Assembly (NCBI RefSeq): GCF_001904615.1 | Contig: NZ_MRBY01000007.1 | Coordinates: 59,930-123,929 of the forward strand | Reading direction: 5' to 3' | Origin: [Limnothrix rosea] IAM M-220 | GTDB taxonomy: Bacteria > Cyanobacteriota > Cyanobacteriia > Cyanobacteriales > MRBY01 | Length of the DNA: 64,000 nt | Shown: positions 63,888 through 64,000 of the stretch, one piece after another | Layout: each line of letters starts with the position of its first letter | How positions within the stretch are numbered: position 1 is the first letter of the stretch | The notes under the pieces: generated by a model | Databases searched by the model: none | The model's input: the letters and a program-made list of their open reading frames with translations, nothing else | Told to the model about the DNA's origin: nothing | Program-made: the position numbers and the translations under genes

Positions 63888-64000
63888 AACCAACATCAAG
63901 TCTTTTTTCCATCGCAAAGATAAGACCTCTTGCATGAATCAAGACAGCAAGGAAAGTCCGTAGTTGATAATTCCCGCAAGGAGATTAATTCTTAAGCCAA

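Noticed and set aside
63940..63990. AAGGAAAGTCCG near the window end, similar to the RNase P RNA core
   Set aside because: Only one short block matches; the neighbouring conserved RNase P segments are absent and the window ends.

Overview
The window is a chromosomal segment of a cyanobacterium. The palindrome GCGATCGC (HIP1), typical of many cyanobacterial genomes, occurs dozens of times in genes and spacers. Cyanobacterial marker genes are present: ndhS, chlM (Mg-protoporphyrin IX methyltransferase), the RuBisCO-type LysR regulator rbcR, a Z-ISO/NnrU carotenoid isomerase, the D1-type processing protease ctpA, a HAS-barrel protein, DUF3172 and a TIGR02652 protein. The style resembles the Picosynechococcus / Leptolyngbya PCC 7376 group, but that placement is recollection, not a computed result. 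No rRNA, tRNA, CRISPR array or intact transposon was recognised.

Layout. 1-10.4 kb: the 3' end of a DNA alkylation repair gene, an MscS channel, a lipoprotein, a DegT aminotransferase, FetB, a small-protein/aspartic-protease pair, nadA, a histidine phosphatase with an orphan HepT-like protein, a DUF3172 protein and glmS. 10.6-19.2 kb: a same-strand lipid-type cluster. It holds a FAAL-ACP-aminoacyltransferase fusion (serine palmitoyltransferase-like), a ketosphinganine-reductase-like SDR, a second fatty-acyl-AMP ligase, a GT4 glycosyltransferase and a histone-deacetylase-family hydrolase. 19.5-31.6 kb: a TPR-CHAT protein, two class III nucleotide cyclases, three Uma2 nuclease-like genes, recQ, a cupin and chlM. 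31.6-43.5 kb: a CYTH protein, a GGDEF protein, ilvC, map, a decayed gene-poor stretch (36.1-37.7 kb), a receiver-histidine kinase, an HD-type protein, trpB, a HAS-barrel protein and ndhS. 43.8-64 kb: mostly housekeeping (miaA, thioredoxin, Z-ISO, rbcR, queA, TPR, PmbA, sbcD, ABC1 kinase, ctpA, NUDIX, dtd) plus a very large secreted haemagglutinin-CHAT protein.

The most notable region is 10.6-18.3 kb. In order, the genes could activate a fatty acid, load it on a fused carrier domain, condense it with an amino acid, reduce the 3-keto group, activate a second acyl chain and add a sugar. That would be a glycosphingolipid-like pathway. The reductase carries the YPPDTDTP...ENKTKP signature known from eukaryotic 3-ketodihydrosphingosine reductase. 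The product is inferred and no N-acyltransferase was found nearby.

The window also records recent genome rearrangement. An ~815 bp tandem duplication (a Uma2 gene plus the recQ 3' end) has all three boundaries at GGCGATCGCC. A 182 bp tandem duplication covers a MITE-like repeat and the first 19 codons of the glycosyltransferase. Start codons were moved from the longest frame where a better start was evident, and each such choice is stated.
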